Source: Aquipseudomonas alcaligenes_A
Lineage (GTDB): Bacteria > Pseudomonadota > Gammaproteobacteria > Pseudomonadales > Pseudomonadaceae
Length of the DNA stretch: 64,000 nt
Reading direction: 5' to 3' (one strand)
Assembly (NCBI GenBank): GCA_048595745.1
Contig: CP184361.1
The translations under genes and the position numbers were made by a program. The notes beneath the pieces were generated by a model. It was not told where the DNA came from and made no database searches. It was given only the letters and a program-made list of their open reading frames with translations. The first letter of the stretch is position 1. Each line of letters begins with the position of its first letter. Below, piece after piece: positions 1 through 8,686 of this stretch.

Positions 1-11
1 CGCCGCCAAAG

Positions 12-39
12 AAAAAGCCCGGCACGGGCCGGGCTTTTT
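12..39. terminator. Rho-independent terminator, probably bidirectional
   Basis: A 12-bp perfect stem (AAAAAGCCCGGC / GCCGGGCTTTTT) closes a 4-nt loop, with A and T runs on the two flanks. It lies just beyond the stop codon of the RND permease on the minus strand. By its symmetry it could also end a gene entering from the left of the window. Confidence 0.85.
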
Positions 40-52
40 CTCAACGCAGCGC

Positions 53-3000
53 CTAGCGCTCCACTTCCTTGACCCGGAACCAGGCCGCGTACAGCGCCGG
101 CAGGAACAGCAGCGTCAGCGCCGTGGCGACGATCAGGCCACCCATGATGGCCACCGCCATCGGCCCGAAGAACACACTGCGCGACAACGGAATCATCGCC
201 AGAACCGCCGCCAGGGCGGTCAGCACGATGGGGCGGAAGCGCCGCACCGTGGCCTCGATGATGGCATGCCAACGATCCTGGCCCGCGGCGATGTCCTGTT
301 CGATCTGATCGACCAGGATCACCGAGTTGCGCATGATCATGCCGGACAGGGCAATGGTGCCGAGCATGGCGACGAAGCCGAATGGCTGCTGGAACACCAG
401 CAGGAACAGGGTCACGCCAATCAGCCCCAGCGGCGCCGTGAGGAACACCATGGCCGTACGCGACATGCTCTTGAGCTGCAGCATCAGCAGGGTCAGCACC
501 ACCAGGATAAACAGCGGGACGCCGGCATTGACCGACTTCTGGCCACGCGCCGACTCCTCCACGGTCCCACCCACTTCCAGCAGGTAGCCGTCAGGCAACG
601 CGGCGCGGATCGGCTCCAGGGTCGGCATGATCTGCTTGAGCAGCGTCGCCGGCTGCTCGCCACCATAGATGTCGCCCAGGATGGTCACGGTCGGCAGGCG
701 ATCGCGACGCCAGATCACGCCCTCCTCGAAACCGTATTCCAGGGTGGCGATCTGTGACAGGGCCACGCTCTTGCCACTGCTGGTCGGCACCGCCAGGCTC
801 GGCAGCAGCTCCAGCGCCTGGCGCTCACGCACGGTGCCGCGCAGGAGGATCTCGATCAGCTCGTTGTCCTCGCGGAACAGGCTGACGCTGGAGCCGGTCA
901 GCGAACTTTGCAAGAAGCTCGACAGGTCGGCACTGCTCACCCCCAGGGCACGCGCGCGCTCCTGGTCGATATTCAGGTAAACCACCTTGCTCGGCTCTTC
1001 CCAGTTCAGGTGGACGTTGGCCACGTGACTGTTCTCACGCACCTTGGCCGCCACCTCGCGGGCGATGGCACGCACTTCGTCGATGTGCTCGCCGCTGACC
1101 CGCAGCTGGATCGGGAAGCCCACGGGCGGGCCGTTTTCCAGGCGCGAGACGCGGGTACGGGCGAACGGGAAGTCTTCATTCATCACCTCGATCAGCCAGG
1201 TGCGCAGCTTCTCGCGATCCTCGATGCTCTTGGCCAGGATGACGAACTGGGCGAAACGGGTCGCCGGCAGCTGCTGATCCAGCGGCAGGTAGAAGCGCGG
1301 CGAACCGGTGCCGACGTAGGCCACGTAGTTGTCGATGCCCTCATGCTCCTTGAGCTTGGCCTCCAGGCGCCTGACCTGCTCCTCGGTGGCCTTGAGCGAC
1401 GAGCCCTCGGTGAGCTTGATGTCGACCATCAGCTCCAGGCGCCCGGAAGCCGGGAAGAACTGCTGTGGCACGAAGCGGAACAGCAGCAGCGAGACGACGA
1501 ACAGGCCGATGGTGATGAGGATCACCGTCTTGCGCCGGCGTACGCACCACTCCACCACCTCGCGCACCGTCTGGTAGAAGGTCGTCGAATACGGATCATG
1601 GCCCTGCGCGCTGCCGCCATGCTTCTTCGCATGCAGCTTGGCCAGGTCCGGCAGCAGGCGGTCGCCCAGATAGGGCACGAAGACCACGGCAGCGATCCAG
1701 GACACGATCAGGGCGATGGCCACCACCTGGAAGATCGAGCGGGTGTACTCGCCGGTGCCGGACTGCGCGGTGGCGATCGGCAGGAAGCCGGCGGCGGTGA
1801 TCAGGGTGCCGGTGAGCATCGGGAAGGCCGTGCTGGTCCAGGCGTAGCTGGCCGCGCGCAGCCGGTCATAGCCCTGCTCCATCTTGATCGCCATCATCTC
1901 CACCGCAATGATCGCGTCGTCCACCAGCAACCCGAGCGCCAGCACCAGTGCGCCCAGGGAAATCTTGTGCAGACCGATGCCGAAGTAATGCATCAGGGCG
2001 AAGGTCATCGCCAGCACCAGCGGGATGGACAGCGCCACCACCAGGCCGGTGCGCAGGCCGAGGGAGAAGAAACTCACCAGCAGCACGATGATCAGCGCTT
2101 CCACCAGCACGCGGACGAACTCGCCCACGCCGGTTTTCACCGCGGCAGGCTGGTCGGACACCTTGTGCAGCTGCATGCCCAGCGGCAGGGTTTCCTGCAG
2201 GCGCGCGAACTCGCGCTCCAGGGCCTCGCCCAGCACCAGGATGTCACCGCCGCTCTTCATCGATACGGCGATGCCGATGGCATCCTCGCCCATGAAGCGC
2301 ATGCGCGGCGCGGGCGGATCATTGAAGCCGCGGTAAACCTCGGCCACATCCCCCAGACGGAAGGTGCGGTCACCGACGCGGATCGGGAAATCGCGAATCT
2401 CGTCCACCGAGGTGAAGCGCCCCGACACACGCATCTGCACGCGGTCGGTTGGCGTCTCGAAGAAGCCCGAATACGCCACCGCATTCTGCTCGTCCAGCGC
2501 CTGCTGCACCGCCGCCAGCGGCAAGCCGAGGGTGGCCAGCTTGACGTTGGACAGCTCGATCCAGATCTTCTCATCCTGCAGACCAATCAGCTCGACCTTG
2601 CCCACATCCTTGACCCGCTGCAGCTGCAGTTGCAGGCGATCGGCGTAATCCTTCATCACGGCATAGTCGAAACCTTCGCCGGTGAGTGCGTAGATATTGC
2701 CGAAGGTGGTGCCGAACTCGTCGTTGAAGAAGGGGCCACGAATGCCGGGCGGCAGGGTGTGGCGGATGTCATTGACCTTTTTGCGGATCTGGTACCAGAG
2801 CTCGGGAATATCCTTGGAATGGATATTGTCGCGAGCCATGAAAGTGACCACCGACTCGCCCGGGCGCGAATAAGAGTTGATGTACTGGTAGTCGCCCGTC
2901 TCCATCAGCTTCTTTTCGATGCGCTCGGTGATCTGCCGCGAGACTTCTTCGGCGGTGGCGCCCGGCCAATCGGTGCGCACCACCATGGCCTTGAAGGTAA

Positions 3001-3124
3001 AGGGCGGGTCCTCGCTCTGGCCGAGCTTGGTGTAGGACAGCGCGCCGATCACCGCCAGCACGATCATGAAGTAGCGCACCACACTGCGGTTGCGCAGCGC
3101 CCACTCGGAAAGGTTGAAGGACAT
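53..3124 (-). CDS. RND multidrug efflux transporter, inner-membrane permease
   Basis: This is a proton-driven inner-membrane pump of the HAE-1/AcrB class, 1023 aa, the normal length for the family. The N-terminus has the usual short cytoplasmic segment (MSFNLSEWALRNRSVV), then TM1 and a large periplasmic domain. A TM block follows with the paired acidic residues of the proton relay (GLLVDDAIIAVE, near residue 400), then a second periplasmic domain and a C-terminal TM block. It starts 3 nt after the stop of the adaptor gene, so the two form one operon. No outer-membrane channel gene is adjacent, so the pump probably borrows a TolC/OprM-type channel encoded elsewhere. Substrates cannot be told from sequence. 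Confidence 0.95.
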   Translation of the reverse strand: MSFNLSEWALRNRSVVRYFMIVLAVIGALSYTKLGQSEDPPFTFKAMVVRTDWPGATAEEVSRQITERIEKKLMETGDYQYINSYSRPGESVVTFMARDNIHSKDIPELWYQIRKKVNDIRHTLPPGIRGPFFNDEFGTTFGNIYALTGEGFDYAVMKDYADRLQLQLQRVKDVGKVELIGLQDEKIWIELSNVKLATLGLPLAAVQQALDEQNAVAYSGFFETPTDRVQMRVSGRFTSVDEIRDFPIRVGDRTFRLGDVAEVYRGFNDPPAPRMRFMGEDAIGIAVSMKSGGDILVLGEALEREFARLQETLPLGMQLHKVSDQPAAVKTGVGEFVRVLVEALIIVLLVSFFSLGLRTGLVVALSIPLVLAMTFALMHYFGIGLHKISLGALVLALGLLVDDAIIAVEMMAIKMEQGYDRLRAASYAWTSTAFPMLTGTLITAAGFLPIATAQSGTGEYTRSIFQVVAIALIVSWIAAVVFVPYLGDRLLPDLAKLHAKKHGGSAQGHDPYSTTFYQTVREVVEWCVRRRKTVILITIGLFVVSLLLFRFVPQQFFPASGRLELMVDIKLTEGSSLKATEEQVRRLEAKLKEHEGIDNYVAYVGTGSPRFYLPLDQQLPATRFAQFVILAKSIEDREKLRTWLIEVMNEDFPFARTRVSRLENGPPVGFPIQLRVSGEHIDEVRAIAREVAAKVRENSHVANVHLNWEEPSKVVYLNIDQERARALGVSSADLSSFLQSSLTGSSVSLFREDNELIEILLRGTVRERQALELLPSLAVPTSSGKSVALSQIATLEYGFEEGVIWRRDRLPTVTILGDIYGGEQPATLLKQIMPTLEPIRAALPDGYLLEVGGTVEESARGQKSVNAGVPLFILVVLTLLMLQLKSMSRTAMVFLTAPLGLIGVTLFLLVFQQPFGFVAMLGTIALSGMIMRNSVILVDQIEQDIAAGQDRWHAIIEATVRRFRPIVLTALAAVLAMIPLSRSVFFGPMAVAIMGGLIVATALTLLFLPALYAAWFRVKEVER

Positions 3125-3127
3125 GGC

Positions 3128-4231
3128 TTACTCCTTGCCGACCAGCGCAACCACGCGGTTATCACGGTCCACCGGACGCACCTTCTGCCCGTCTAGCAGC
3201 ACGTGCACGCCGGCAGCCACTACCCAGTCGCCCTCCTTCAGGCCTTCCAGGATCGACACACGCTCCTGGCCGTAGGCACCGACCCGCACAGGCGTACGCA
3301 CCACCTTGGATTCCTTGGCATCGATGACCCAGACGAAGGGCTTGCCCTTCTCCGCGCTGAGCGCGGACAGCGGCACCGACAGCGGCACCTCGCCGTCGGC
3401 GGTGATCGAAACGCGAGCACTCTGCCCCACCTCGGCCTTGACCTTGGGATCGCTGAAGGTGACGCGTGCGGCAAAGGTGCGCGACTGCGCATCGGCGGCC
3501 GGCGACAGCTCGCGGATGCGCCCGGGGAACTGTTTGTCCGGTTGCGACCACAGCTCGATACTGACTTCCTGGCCGATGCGGAAGCGCTCCAGGGCATGCT
3601 CGGGCACACTGATCAGCACTTCGCGCTCGCCATCGGCGGCCAGGGTGAACACGGTCTGACCGGCAGCCACCACCTGGCCCACCTCGCCCAGACGGCGGGC
3701 GATCAGGCCATCCTGGGAGGCACGCAGCACCGAGTAACCGGCCTGGTTGCTGGCCACATCGAACTCGGCCTTGATCTGCTTAACCCGCGCCTCGCCGGCA
3801 CGGTACTGGTTCTCCACCGTGTCGTACTGCGACTGGCTGATCAGCTGGCGGACCAGCAGGGTCTTGTAGCGGTCGCGCTCGGAACGCACCAGCTTGAGGT
3901 TGGCCTCGGCAGCATTGAGCTGGGCGCGGGCGGCCTCCAGCTGCAGCTTGACGTCTTGCGGGTCCAGTTCGGCCAGCGGCTGATCCTTGCGCACCCGGTC
4001 ACCGGCATCCACCAGGCGCTTGGCGATCTTGCCACCGATGCGGAACGCCAGCTCCGGCTCGAAGCGCGCGCGCACTTCACCGGGGTAGGTATCCACCGCG
4101 TCAGCCGCCGGCAGCGGCTGCACCACCATGGCCGGGCGGGCCGGGGCCTCGACGGTTTCACCGTTGCCACAGGCAACCAGCAGGGAGATCAGCGACAGCG
4201 GCACAGCGAGGGACAAGGCATGACGGAGCAT
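3128..4231 (-). CDS. RND efflux periplasmic adaptor (membrane fusion lipoprotein)
   Basis: This adaptor would link the downstream RND permease to an outer-membrane channel. I take the ATG at 4231, which has an AAAGG Shine-Dalgarno about 8 nt upstream. A TTG at 4249 is a poorer alternative. The N-terminus is a lipoprotein signal with lipobox LVAC, the lipidated Cys being about residue 21. It is followed by the split biotinyl-lipoyl domain (EVRARFEPELAFRIGGKI), a helical hairpin around residues 95-165, and the beta-barrel and membrane-proximal domains. The product is 367 aa, usual for the family. It is the first gene of the efflux operon and is divergent from the TetR gene. Confidence 0.93.
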   Translation of the reverse strand: MLRHALSLAVPLSLISLLVACGNGETVEAPARPAMVVQPLPAADAVDTYPGEVRARFEPELAFRIGGKIAKRLVDAGDRVRKDQPLAELDPQDVKLQLEAARAQLNAAEANLKLVRSERDRYKTLLVRQLISQSQYDTVENQYRAGEARVKQIKAEFDVASNQAGYSVLRASQDGLIARRLGEVGQVVAAGQTVFTLAADGEREVLISVPEHALERFRIGQEVSIELWSQPDKQFPGRIRELSPAADAQSRTFAARVTFSDPKVKAEVGQSARVSITADGEVPLSVPLSALSAEKGKPFVWVIDAKESKVVRTPVRVGAYGQERVSILEGLKEGDWVVAAGVHVLLDGQKVRPVDRDNRVVALVGKE

Positions 4232-4267
4232 GATGGCGACCTTTCGCAAAAAGATGCTTGGAATACT

Positions 4268-4283
4268 TATACTGAGCGGTATA
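4268..4283. promoter_or_regulatory. Candidate TetR operator between the efflux operon and its regulator
   Basis: The 93-nt gap between the two divergent start codons holds an inverted repeat TATAC-N6-GTATA, inside an AT-rich stretch that could also carry both -10 elements. A TetR protein encoded at one side of such a palindrome typically binds it and controls both promoters. That role is inferred from position and symmetry only. Confidence 0.5.
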
Positions 4284-4324
4284 GTAAAAATAGCGTACTC
4301 ACCAGTCCAGTATTAAAAAGCCAA

Positions 4325-4963
4325 ATGTCCGACAAATCTTTTCCGCCCGCCGGTGGCCCCGGACGTCCCAAGGACCCGGCCAAGCGCCTGGCCATTCTCG
4401 AAGCGGCCAAGCGCCTGTTCATGCAGAACGGCTACGATGGCAGCAGCATGGATGCCATTGCCGCTGAAGCGGGCGTCTCCAAGCTCACGGTGTACAGCCA
4501 TTTCACCGACAAGGAGACGCTGTTCGCCTGCGCGGTGGAATCCAAGTGTGCAGAGCAGTTGCCGCCGCTGTTCTTCGAGCTGCGCCCGGACAGCAGCATC
4601 GAACAGGCCCTGCTGACCATCGGTCGTGGCTTCAATGCCCTGATCAACAGCGAAGAGTCGCTGTCCATGCACCGCCTGATGGTGGCCCAGGGCGCACAGA
4701 ACCCGCAGCTTTCGCAACTGTTCTTCAATGCCGGCCCACAGCGCGTGATCGATGCCATGCAGCGTCTGCTGGAGCAGGCCAACGCGTGCGGCCAGCTGCA
4801 AGTCGACAACCCGCAGCACGCCGCCGAGCACTTCTTCTGCCTGATCAAGGGCGGCTGCCACTTCCGCCTGATGATCGGCGTGGTTGCCCCGCCCAGCGCG
4901 GAGCAGGCCGAGGAGCATGTGCAGGAAGTGGTGCGGCTATTCGTGCGCGCCTATCAGGCCTGA
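4325..4963 (+). CDS. TetR/AcrR family transcriptional regulator
   Basis: This is probably the local repressor of the divergent RND operon. The 212-aa product has an N-terminal TetR helix-turn-helix (about residues 20-65). It contains AAKRLFMQNGYDGSSMDAIA and then AGVSKLTVYSHFTDKETLF, the typical recognition helix with a Y-x-H-F turn. The C-terminal ligand domain resembles the AcrR C-terminal type with a late GGCHFRLMIG segment. The ATG is at 4325. An in-frame open region extends upstream but would cross the divergent promoter. The 3' end overlaps the convergent rsmJ gene by 10 nt. Confidence 0.9.
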   Translation: MSDKSFPPAGGPGRPKDPAKRLAILEAAKRLFMQNGYDGSSMDAIAAEAGVSKLTVYSHFTDKETLFACAVESKCAEQLPPLFFELRPDSSIEQALLTIGRGFNALINSEESLSMHRLMVAQGAQNPQLSQLFFNAGPQRVIDAMQRLLEQANACGQLQVDNPQHAAEHFFCLIKGGCHFRLMIGVVAPPSAEQAEEHVQEVVRLFVRAYQA

Positions 4964-5739
4964 GGCTTGAGGGCCTTCTTGGGATAGATGTCGTAGCGGC
5001 TGGATTTGCCTTCCAGCGCATAGCTGGGCTTGGCGCCTTCGATGATCGGCGCCTTGCGCGGGCGCTTCACCACCACCCGGTGGGTCGCCAGAGCCAGCGC
5101 CGCCTGCAGCAGCGCCGGGGCATCCAGATCATCGCCTACCAGCGGGCGGAACAGGCGCATCTCCTTCTTCACCAGGGCACTCTTGTCGCGATGCGGAAAC
5201 ATCGGGTCGAGGTAGATCACCTGAGGCGGCTCACCCTGCCAGTCGCGCATCAGCTCGATGGCATTGCCCTGCAGCAGGCGCATCTGCGCGGCGATCGGCG
5301 CCACCTCGGCATCCCGCTGCGCGCGCGCCAGGCCGTCCTCGAGCAGCGCGGCGATGATCGGTTGCCGCTCGCTCAGGGTCATCGCGCACCCCAGTGTGGC
5401 CAGGACAAACGCATCGCGGCCCAAACCCGCCGTGGCATCCAGCACGCTCGGCCGTACTCCGGGCTGCACGCCAACCGCCTTGGCAATCATCTGCCCACTG
5501 CCGCCGCCATACAGACGCCGGTGCGCCACCGCGCCCTCGACGAAGTCCACCCGCACAGGCCCCGGCGCCTGCGGCCCGAGCTCCGCCAGCTGCAGCCCCT
5601 CATCACCCAGCTGCAGGGCAAACTCGGCCTCGCCCCCTAGCGGCAGGCCCAGGCGCTCGGCCCAGGCACTGGCACCGTCGGCAAAGACTGGCCGCAGGGC
5701 CTCGACTCGGATTCTAGTGATAGGCCGCTCGTCGCTCAT
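4954..5739 (-). CDS. rsmJ: 16S rRNA (guanine1516-N2)-methyltransferase RsmJ
   Basis: RsmJ methylates G1516 of 16S rRNA using S-adenosylmethionine. The 261-aa protein has the SAM-binding motif I DATAGLGRDAFVLATLG near the middle and a motif IV-like YLDPMFPHR that would hold the target base. Both are characteristic of RsmJ/YhiQ proteins, as is the length. It is a single gene, convergent with the TetR gene and overlapping it by 10 nt. Confidence 0.93.
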   Translation of the reverse strand: MSDERPITRIRVEALRPVFADGASAWAERLGLPLGGEAEFALQLGDEGLQLAELGPQAPGPVRVDFVEGAVAHRRLYGGGSGQMIAKAVGVQPGVRPSVLDATAGLGRDAFVLATLGCAMTLSERQPIIAALLEDGLARAQRDAEVAPIAAQMRLLQGNAIELMRDWQGEPPQVIYLDPMFPHRDKSALVKKEMRLFRPLVGDDLDAPALLQAALALATHRVVVKRPRKAPIIEGAKPSYALEGKSSRYDIYPKKALKPQA

Positions 5740-5847
5740 CAGGAAATATGCTCAAAAAACGCTCAATGACTACGGCACACGGCCGATAGCTGGAATGGTG
5801 CCCCATTTTGCCAGACGCGGCCGACTCCAGCCGCATCGAGTTCCATC

Positions 5848-6615
5848 ATGATCGATTCGCTCTCCTCTGCTCGCCCCTCCACGCTGGACAGCCAGCTGGA
5901 TGCCGGCCTGCGCAACTCCTTCGACTACCAGATACTGCGCCGCACCCTGATGCCCAAGGGAGAGCAGCTGCCCCCCGAACAGGCCGCCGCCAGGGTCGAA
6001 GAGGCCAGCCAGCCGACGCCGCCCACTGGGGGCCTGGTCGATGCCAGCGCCCAGGCCGCCCGCTTCCAGCAGGTACTGCAACAGCGTGAGCTGCAGCTGA
6101 ACGTCACCACCAGCCCGCAGCCGCAGAAGACCGATCCGCTGGTGCTCGACCTCGCCGGCAACGGCTTCAGCACCCGCGGCCTGGACGATGCCGTGCGCTT
6201 CGATCTGGACGCCGACGGCCGCACGGACCGCATCAGCGCCCCCAGCGGCGACGACGCCCTGCTGGCGCTGGACCGCAACGGCAATGGCCGCATCGACGAC
6301 GGCCGCGAGCTGTTCGGCGACCAGAACGGGGCCGCCAACGGCTTTGCCGAGCTGGGCAAGTACGACGACAACGGCGACGGCCGCATCGACCTGCAGGACG
6401 CCGTGTTCGAGCGCCTGCGCCTGCTGCGCTTCGACGCCGAGGGTCGCCAGCACAGCCAGAGCCTGAGCCAGGCCGGCGTCGCCGCCATCGAACTGGACGC
6501 GCGCGACGTCAAGATCGCCCTGGGCGCCTACGACGAGATCGCCCAGCTGGGCCGCTTCCAGTTCAGCGACGGCCGCAGTGGCGAGGCCGCCGACCTGCTG
6601 CTGGCACGCCGCTAA
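5848..6615 (+). CDS. EF-hand calcium-binding protein of unknown role
   Basis: The 255-aa protein has an unstructured N-terminal third rich in Gln, Ala and Pro. A calcium-binding segment follows, with the loops DLDADGRTD (about 117-125), DRNGNGRIDDG (about 145-155) and DDNGDGRID (about 173-181). The phrase ALLALDRNGNGRIDDGRELFGD is the version seen in RTX/FrpC-like secreted proteins and related Pseudomonas proteins. There is no Sec signal peptide or membrane segment. It stands alone between oppositely oriented genes. Function is unknown; a calcium sensor or type I secretion substrate is conceivable but not shown. Confidence 0.8.
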   Translation: MIDSLSSARPSTLDSQLDAGLRNSFDYQILRRTLMPKGEQLPPEQAAARVEEASQPTPPTGGLVDASAQAARFQQVLQQRELQLNVTTSPQPQKTDPLVLDLAGNGFSTRGLDDAVRFDLDADGRTDRISAPSGDDALLALDRNGNGRIDDGRELFGDQNGAANGFAELGKYDDNGDGRIDLQDAVFERLRLLRFDAEGRQHSQSLSQAGVAAIELDARDVKIALGAYDEIAQLGRFQFSDGRSGEAADLLLARR

Positions 6616-6628
6616 GCAGCTGCACGCC

Positions 6629-7483
6629 TTATAACAGCCCGAACTGCTCCACCTCGGGCTCGCGCTGCGCCAGCGCGGGCAAACCCGGCAGGCGCTCGCC
6701 GAGGCCGGCGTGAAACCGCAGCGCCTGCGCTGCTGCCAGGTAATTGTTCGGGGTGTGCAGGAAGACGTAGGGGGTGAGCCCCTGCCCTATCCAGTCCGCC
6801 ACCTTGTCCAGCCAGGGATCGAGGAAAACCCGGTTGGCCTCCAGGTCAGGGCCGCCGATGAAACGCAGCTGCGGACTGGTGCTGAAAGCGGTCGGGCGCA
6901 GCGGCAGGCGCGGCTTCTTCGCCTGGGCATGCAGCACCGCCGGATCAGGCGAGGTGCAGGCGAACAGCGCCCGCGAATCCAGGCAGATGCGCTCCACGCC
7001 TCGTGCCTGCAGCTGGCGATTGAGCAGACGCTCCTCGTCGCCGCGGGCGAAGAAGGCCGGATGGCGCAACTCCACGGCAATTGCACGCCCGGCGAACTCG
7101 TCCAGCCAGGCCAGCAACTCACCGAGCCGCTGTGGACCGAAGCTGACCGGCAGCTGCAGCCACAACGGCGCGACCCGCACGCCCAATGGCGCCAGCAACT
7201 GCAGGAAATCGGCAGTCGCGCTGAAGTGCTCGCGCAGGTCGCCGGCATGGCTGATATCACGCGGTACTTTGGCGCAGAAACGAAAGTGCTCCGGCATCTG
7301 CTCGGCCCAGCGCTGCACGGTCTGCGGCGCTGGGCGGGCATAGAAGGTGGTGTTGCCCTCCACCGCATTGAACGTGGCGGCGTAGTGGCTCAGGGTGTCA
7401 GCGGGACGCAGGTCGGATGGATAGAAACTGCCGCGCCAGGCCGGCTCGTTCCACGACGGGCAGCCGAGAAAATACGGCAGCAT
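6629..7483 (-). CDS. DUF72 family protein (YecE-like)
   Basis: The 284-aa product matches the DUF72/YecE family, a TIM-barrel-like fold of unknown function. Typical phrases are GCPSWNEPAWRGSFYP at the N-terminus, FNAVEGNTTFYARP around residue 40, RFCAKVPRDISH around 68 and YVFLHTPNNYLAAAQALRF near the C-terminus. Its ATG overlaps the stop of the upstream small gene in a TGATG arrangement, so the two are probably translationally coupled. The family is often found beside nucleic-acid metabolism genes, but no activity can be assigned here. Confidence 0.88.
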   Translation of the reverse strand: MLPYFLGCPSWNEPAWRGSFYPSDLRPADTLSHYAATFNAVEGNTTFYARPAPQTVQRWAEQMPEHFRFCAKVPRDISHAGDLREHFSATADFLQLLAPLGVRVAPLWLQLPVSFGPQRLGELLAWLDEFAGRAIAVELRHPAFFARGDEERLLNRQLQARGVERICLDSRALFACTSPDPAVLHAQAKKPRLPLRPTAFSTSPQLRFIGGPDLEANRVFLDPWLDKVADWIGQGLTPYVFLHTPNNYLAAAQALRFHAGLGERLPGLPALAQREPEVEQFGLL

Positions 7484-7827
7484 CAGGCGTAGAGGTCGAG
7501 GCCGAGCACTTCGCTGGCGTCGCGCTCCTCGGTGTAGGCGGATGTGCTGCCGTAGGCAGCCAGGGCCTGGTTGGCCTTGGCGCTGAGACCGCGCTGTTCG
7601 ACGAAACTGTCCTGGTAGCGCGCTGGCAGGCTGTCGGTACTGGCGTTACCGGCCTCCACGCGACGCGGCAGGGCCAGCTGCTCGTAGCCTTGCGTAGCGG
7701 ATGGCGAAACCGGTACCTCGCGCTGCTGCTCGACTTCCCGCTGGGCCTCGCGCAGCGGCGTAGACGCACTGCCCGGACGAGGGCTGCGATCCAGCGAATA
7801 GGAAGAAGAGAGGCCGTCGATACGCAT
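7483..7827 (-). CDS. Small conserved protein of unknown function
   Basis: The 114-aa, charged protein has no membrane segment or signal peptide and looks largely disordered. It begins MRIDGLSSSYSLDRSPRPG and is rich in Ser, Arg, Glu and Gln. It ends on the start codon of the DUF72 gene (TGATG), which supports it as a real first gene of a two-gene unit. I do not recognise a domain. The N-terminus loosely resembles that of the EF-hand protein at 5848 (MIDSLSSARPSTLDS). Confidence 0.65.
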   Translation of the reverse strand: MRIDGLSSSYSLDRSPRPGSASTPLREAQREVEQQREVPVSPSATQGYEQLALPRRVEAGNASTDSLPARYQDSFVEQRGLSAKANQALAAYGSTSAYTEERDASEVLGLDLYA

Positions 7828-7918
7828 CGGTTACTGCTCGGTAGACGTGAAAAGCAATGTAGCGGCGGCGGATACAAATGGCAATTTCCCGGCGCCAGCC
7901 GGCAGATGGCAGGCGACC

Positions 7919-8599
7919 TCAGACCGGCTGCTTGGGTGTCGCCACATTGTCACGCAGGTACACAGGTTGCGCCTGGTCAGCCGGCGAGGCCTCGCCACGC
8001 GCCCAGGCGAAAGTGGCCAGGCTGAGCAGATCCTGCGCATGCGGCAACATGGCCGGCTCACTGCCGCAGGGCTGCAGCGCAATGCGTGCGCCATAGGTGC
8101 CCCAGCCGGTGCCGGCGGCGAACCAGTCGCCATGAGCGCCGCGTGGCAGTTGCGCCAGTTCGGGCGCCAGCACGGCCTCGAGCCCCTGCAGGCGCATCTC
8201 GCCCCGCTCGGCGGCGTAGCACCCCCAGTAGACCTCGTCCATGCGCGCATCGATGGCGGCAGCGACCTGTTGCGCACCGTGCTCGCGCAGCGCGCGCTGC
8301 GCCAGCACGGCCAGGTTGGAAACCGGCAGCACTGGCCTGTCGAGGGCGAAGGCCAAGCCCTGGACCACGCCGATGGCGATGCGCACGCCGGTGAAGGCAC
8401 CGGGGCCGCGACCAAAGGCGATGGCATCCAGCGCGGACAGCGCCAACCCCGCCTCACCGAGCAGATCCTGAATCATCGGCAACAGGCGCTGAGCGTGCAG
8501 GCGCGGCGCCACTTCATAGTGACTGAGCACCTTGCCGTCGTGCAGCAGAGCGACCGAGCAGGCTTCGGTGGCGGTATCCAGGGCCAGCAGAGTGGTCAT
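7919..8599 (-). CDS. tsaB: tRNA threonylcarbamoyladenosine biosynthesis protein TsaB
   Basis: TsaB is the dimerisation partner of the TsaD transferase in making t6A37 of ANN-decoding tRNAs. The 226-aa product has the ASKHA-fold start TLLALDTATEACSVALLHDG, the segment GRGPGAFTGVRIAIGVVQGLAF and the C-terminal extension normal for gammaproteobacterial TsaB. It lies downstream of adk on the same strand, with a hairpin and a possible -10 (TATAAT, 8632-8637) between them, so it may have its own promoter. Confidence 0.93.
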   Translation of the reverse strand: MTTLLALDTATEACSVALLHDGKVLSHYEVAPRLHAQRLLPMIQDLLGEAGLALSALDAIAFGRGPGAFTGVRIAIGVVQGLAFALDRPVLPVSNLAVLAQRALREHGAQQVAAAIDARMDEVYWGCYAAERGEMRLQGLEAVLAPELAQLPRGAHGDWFAAGTGWGTYGARIALQPCGSEPAMLPHAQDLLSLATFAWARGEASPADQAQPVYLRDNVATPKQPV

Positions 8600-8641
8600 C
8601 GAGGTATCCGGTCAGGCAGACAAAGGGCTGCATTATAAACG

Positions 8642-8669
8642 CCAACGGCCCGCAATAGCGGGCCGTTGG
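8642..8669 (-). terminator. Hairpin after adk, possible terminator
   Basis: A 12-bp perfect stem (CCAACGGCCCGC / GCGGGCCGTTGG) surrounds an AATA loop immediately downstream of the adk stop codon. On the minus strand it is followed by CGTTTATAATG, a short T-run that also contains a TATAAT box for tsaB. The hairpin is strong, but the weak T-tract may make termination partial. Confidence 0.6.
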
Positions 8670-8686
8670 ACAGAGCGGTCAGCCGA

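Noticed and set aside
908..3196. Long plus-strand open frame opposite the RND permease (762 codons)
   Set aside because: It is the antisense of a clear efflux gene. Its composition is Arg/His/Gln/Gly-rich, typical of a shadow frame in high-GC DNA, and it has no domain.
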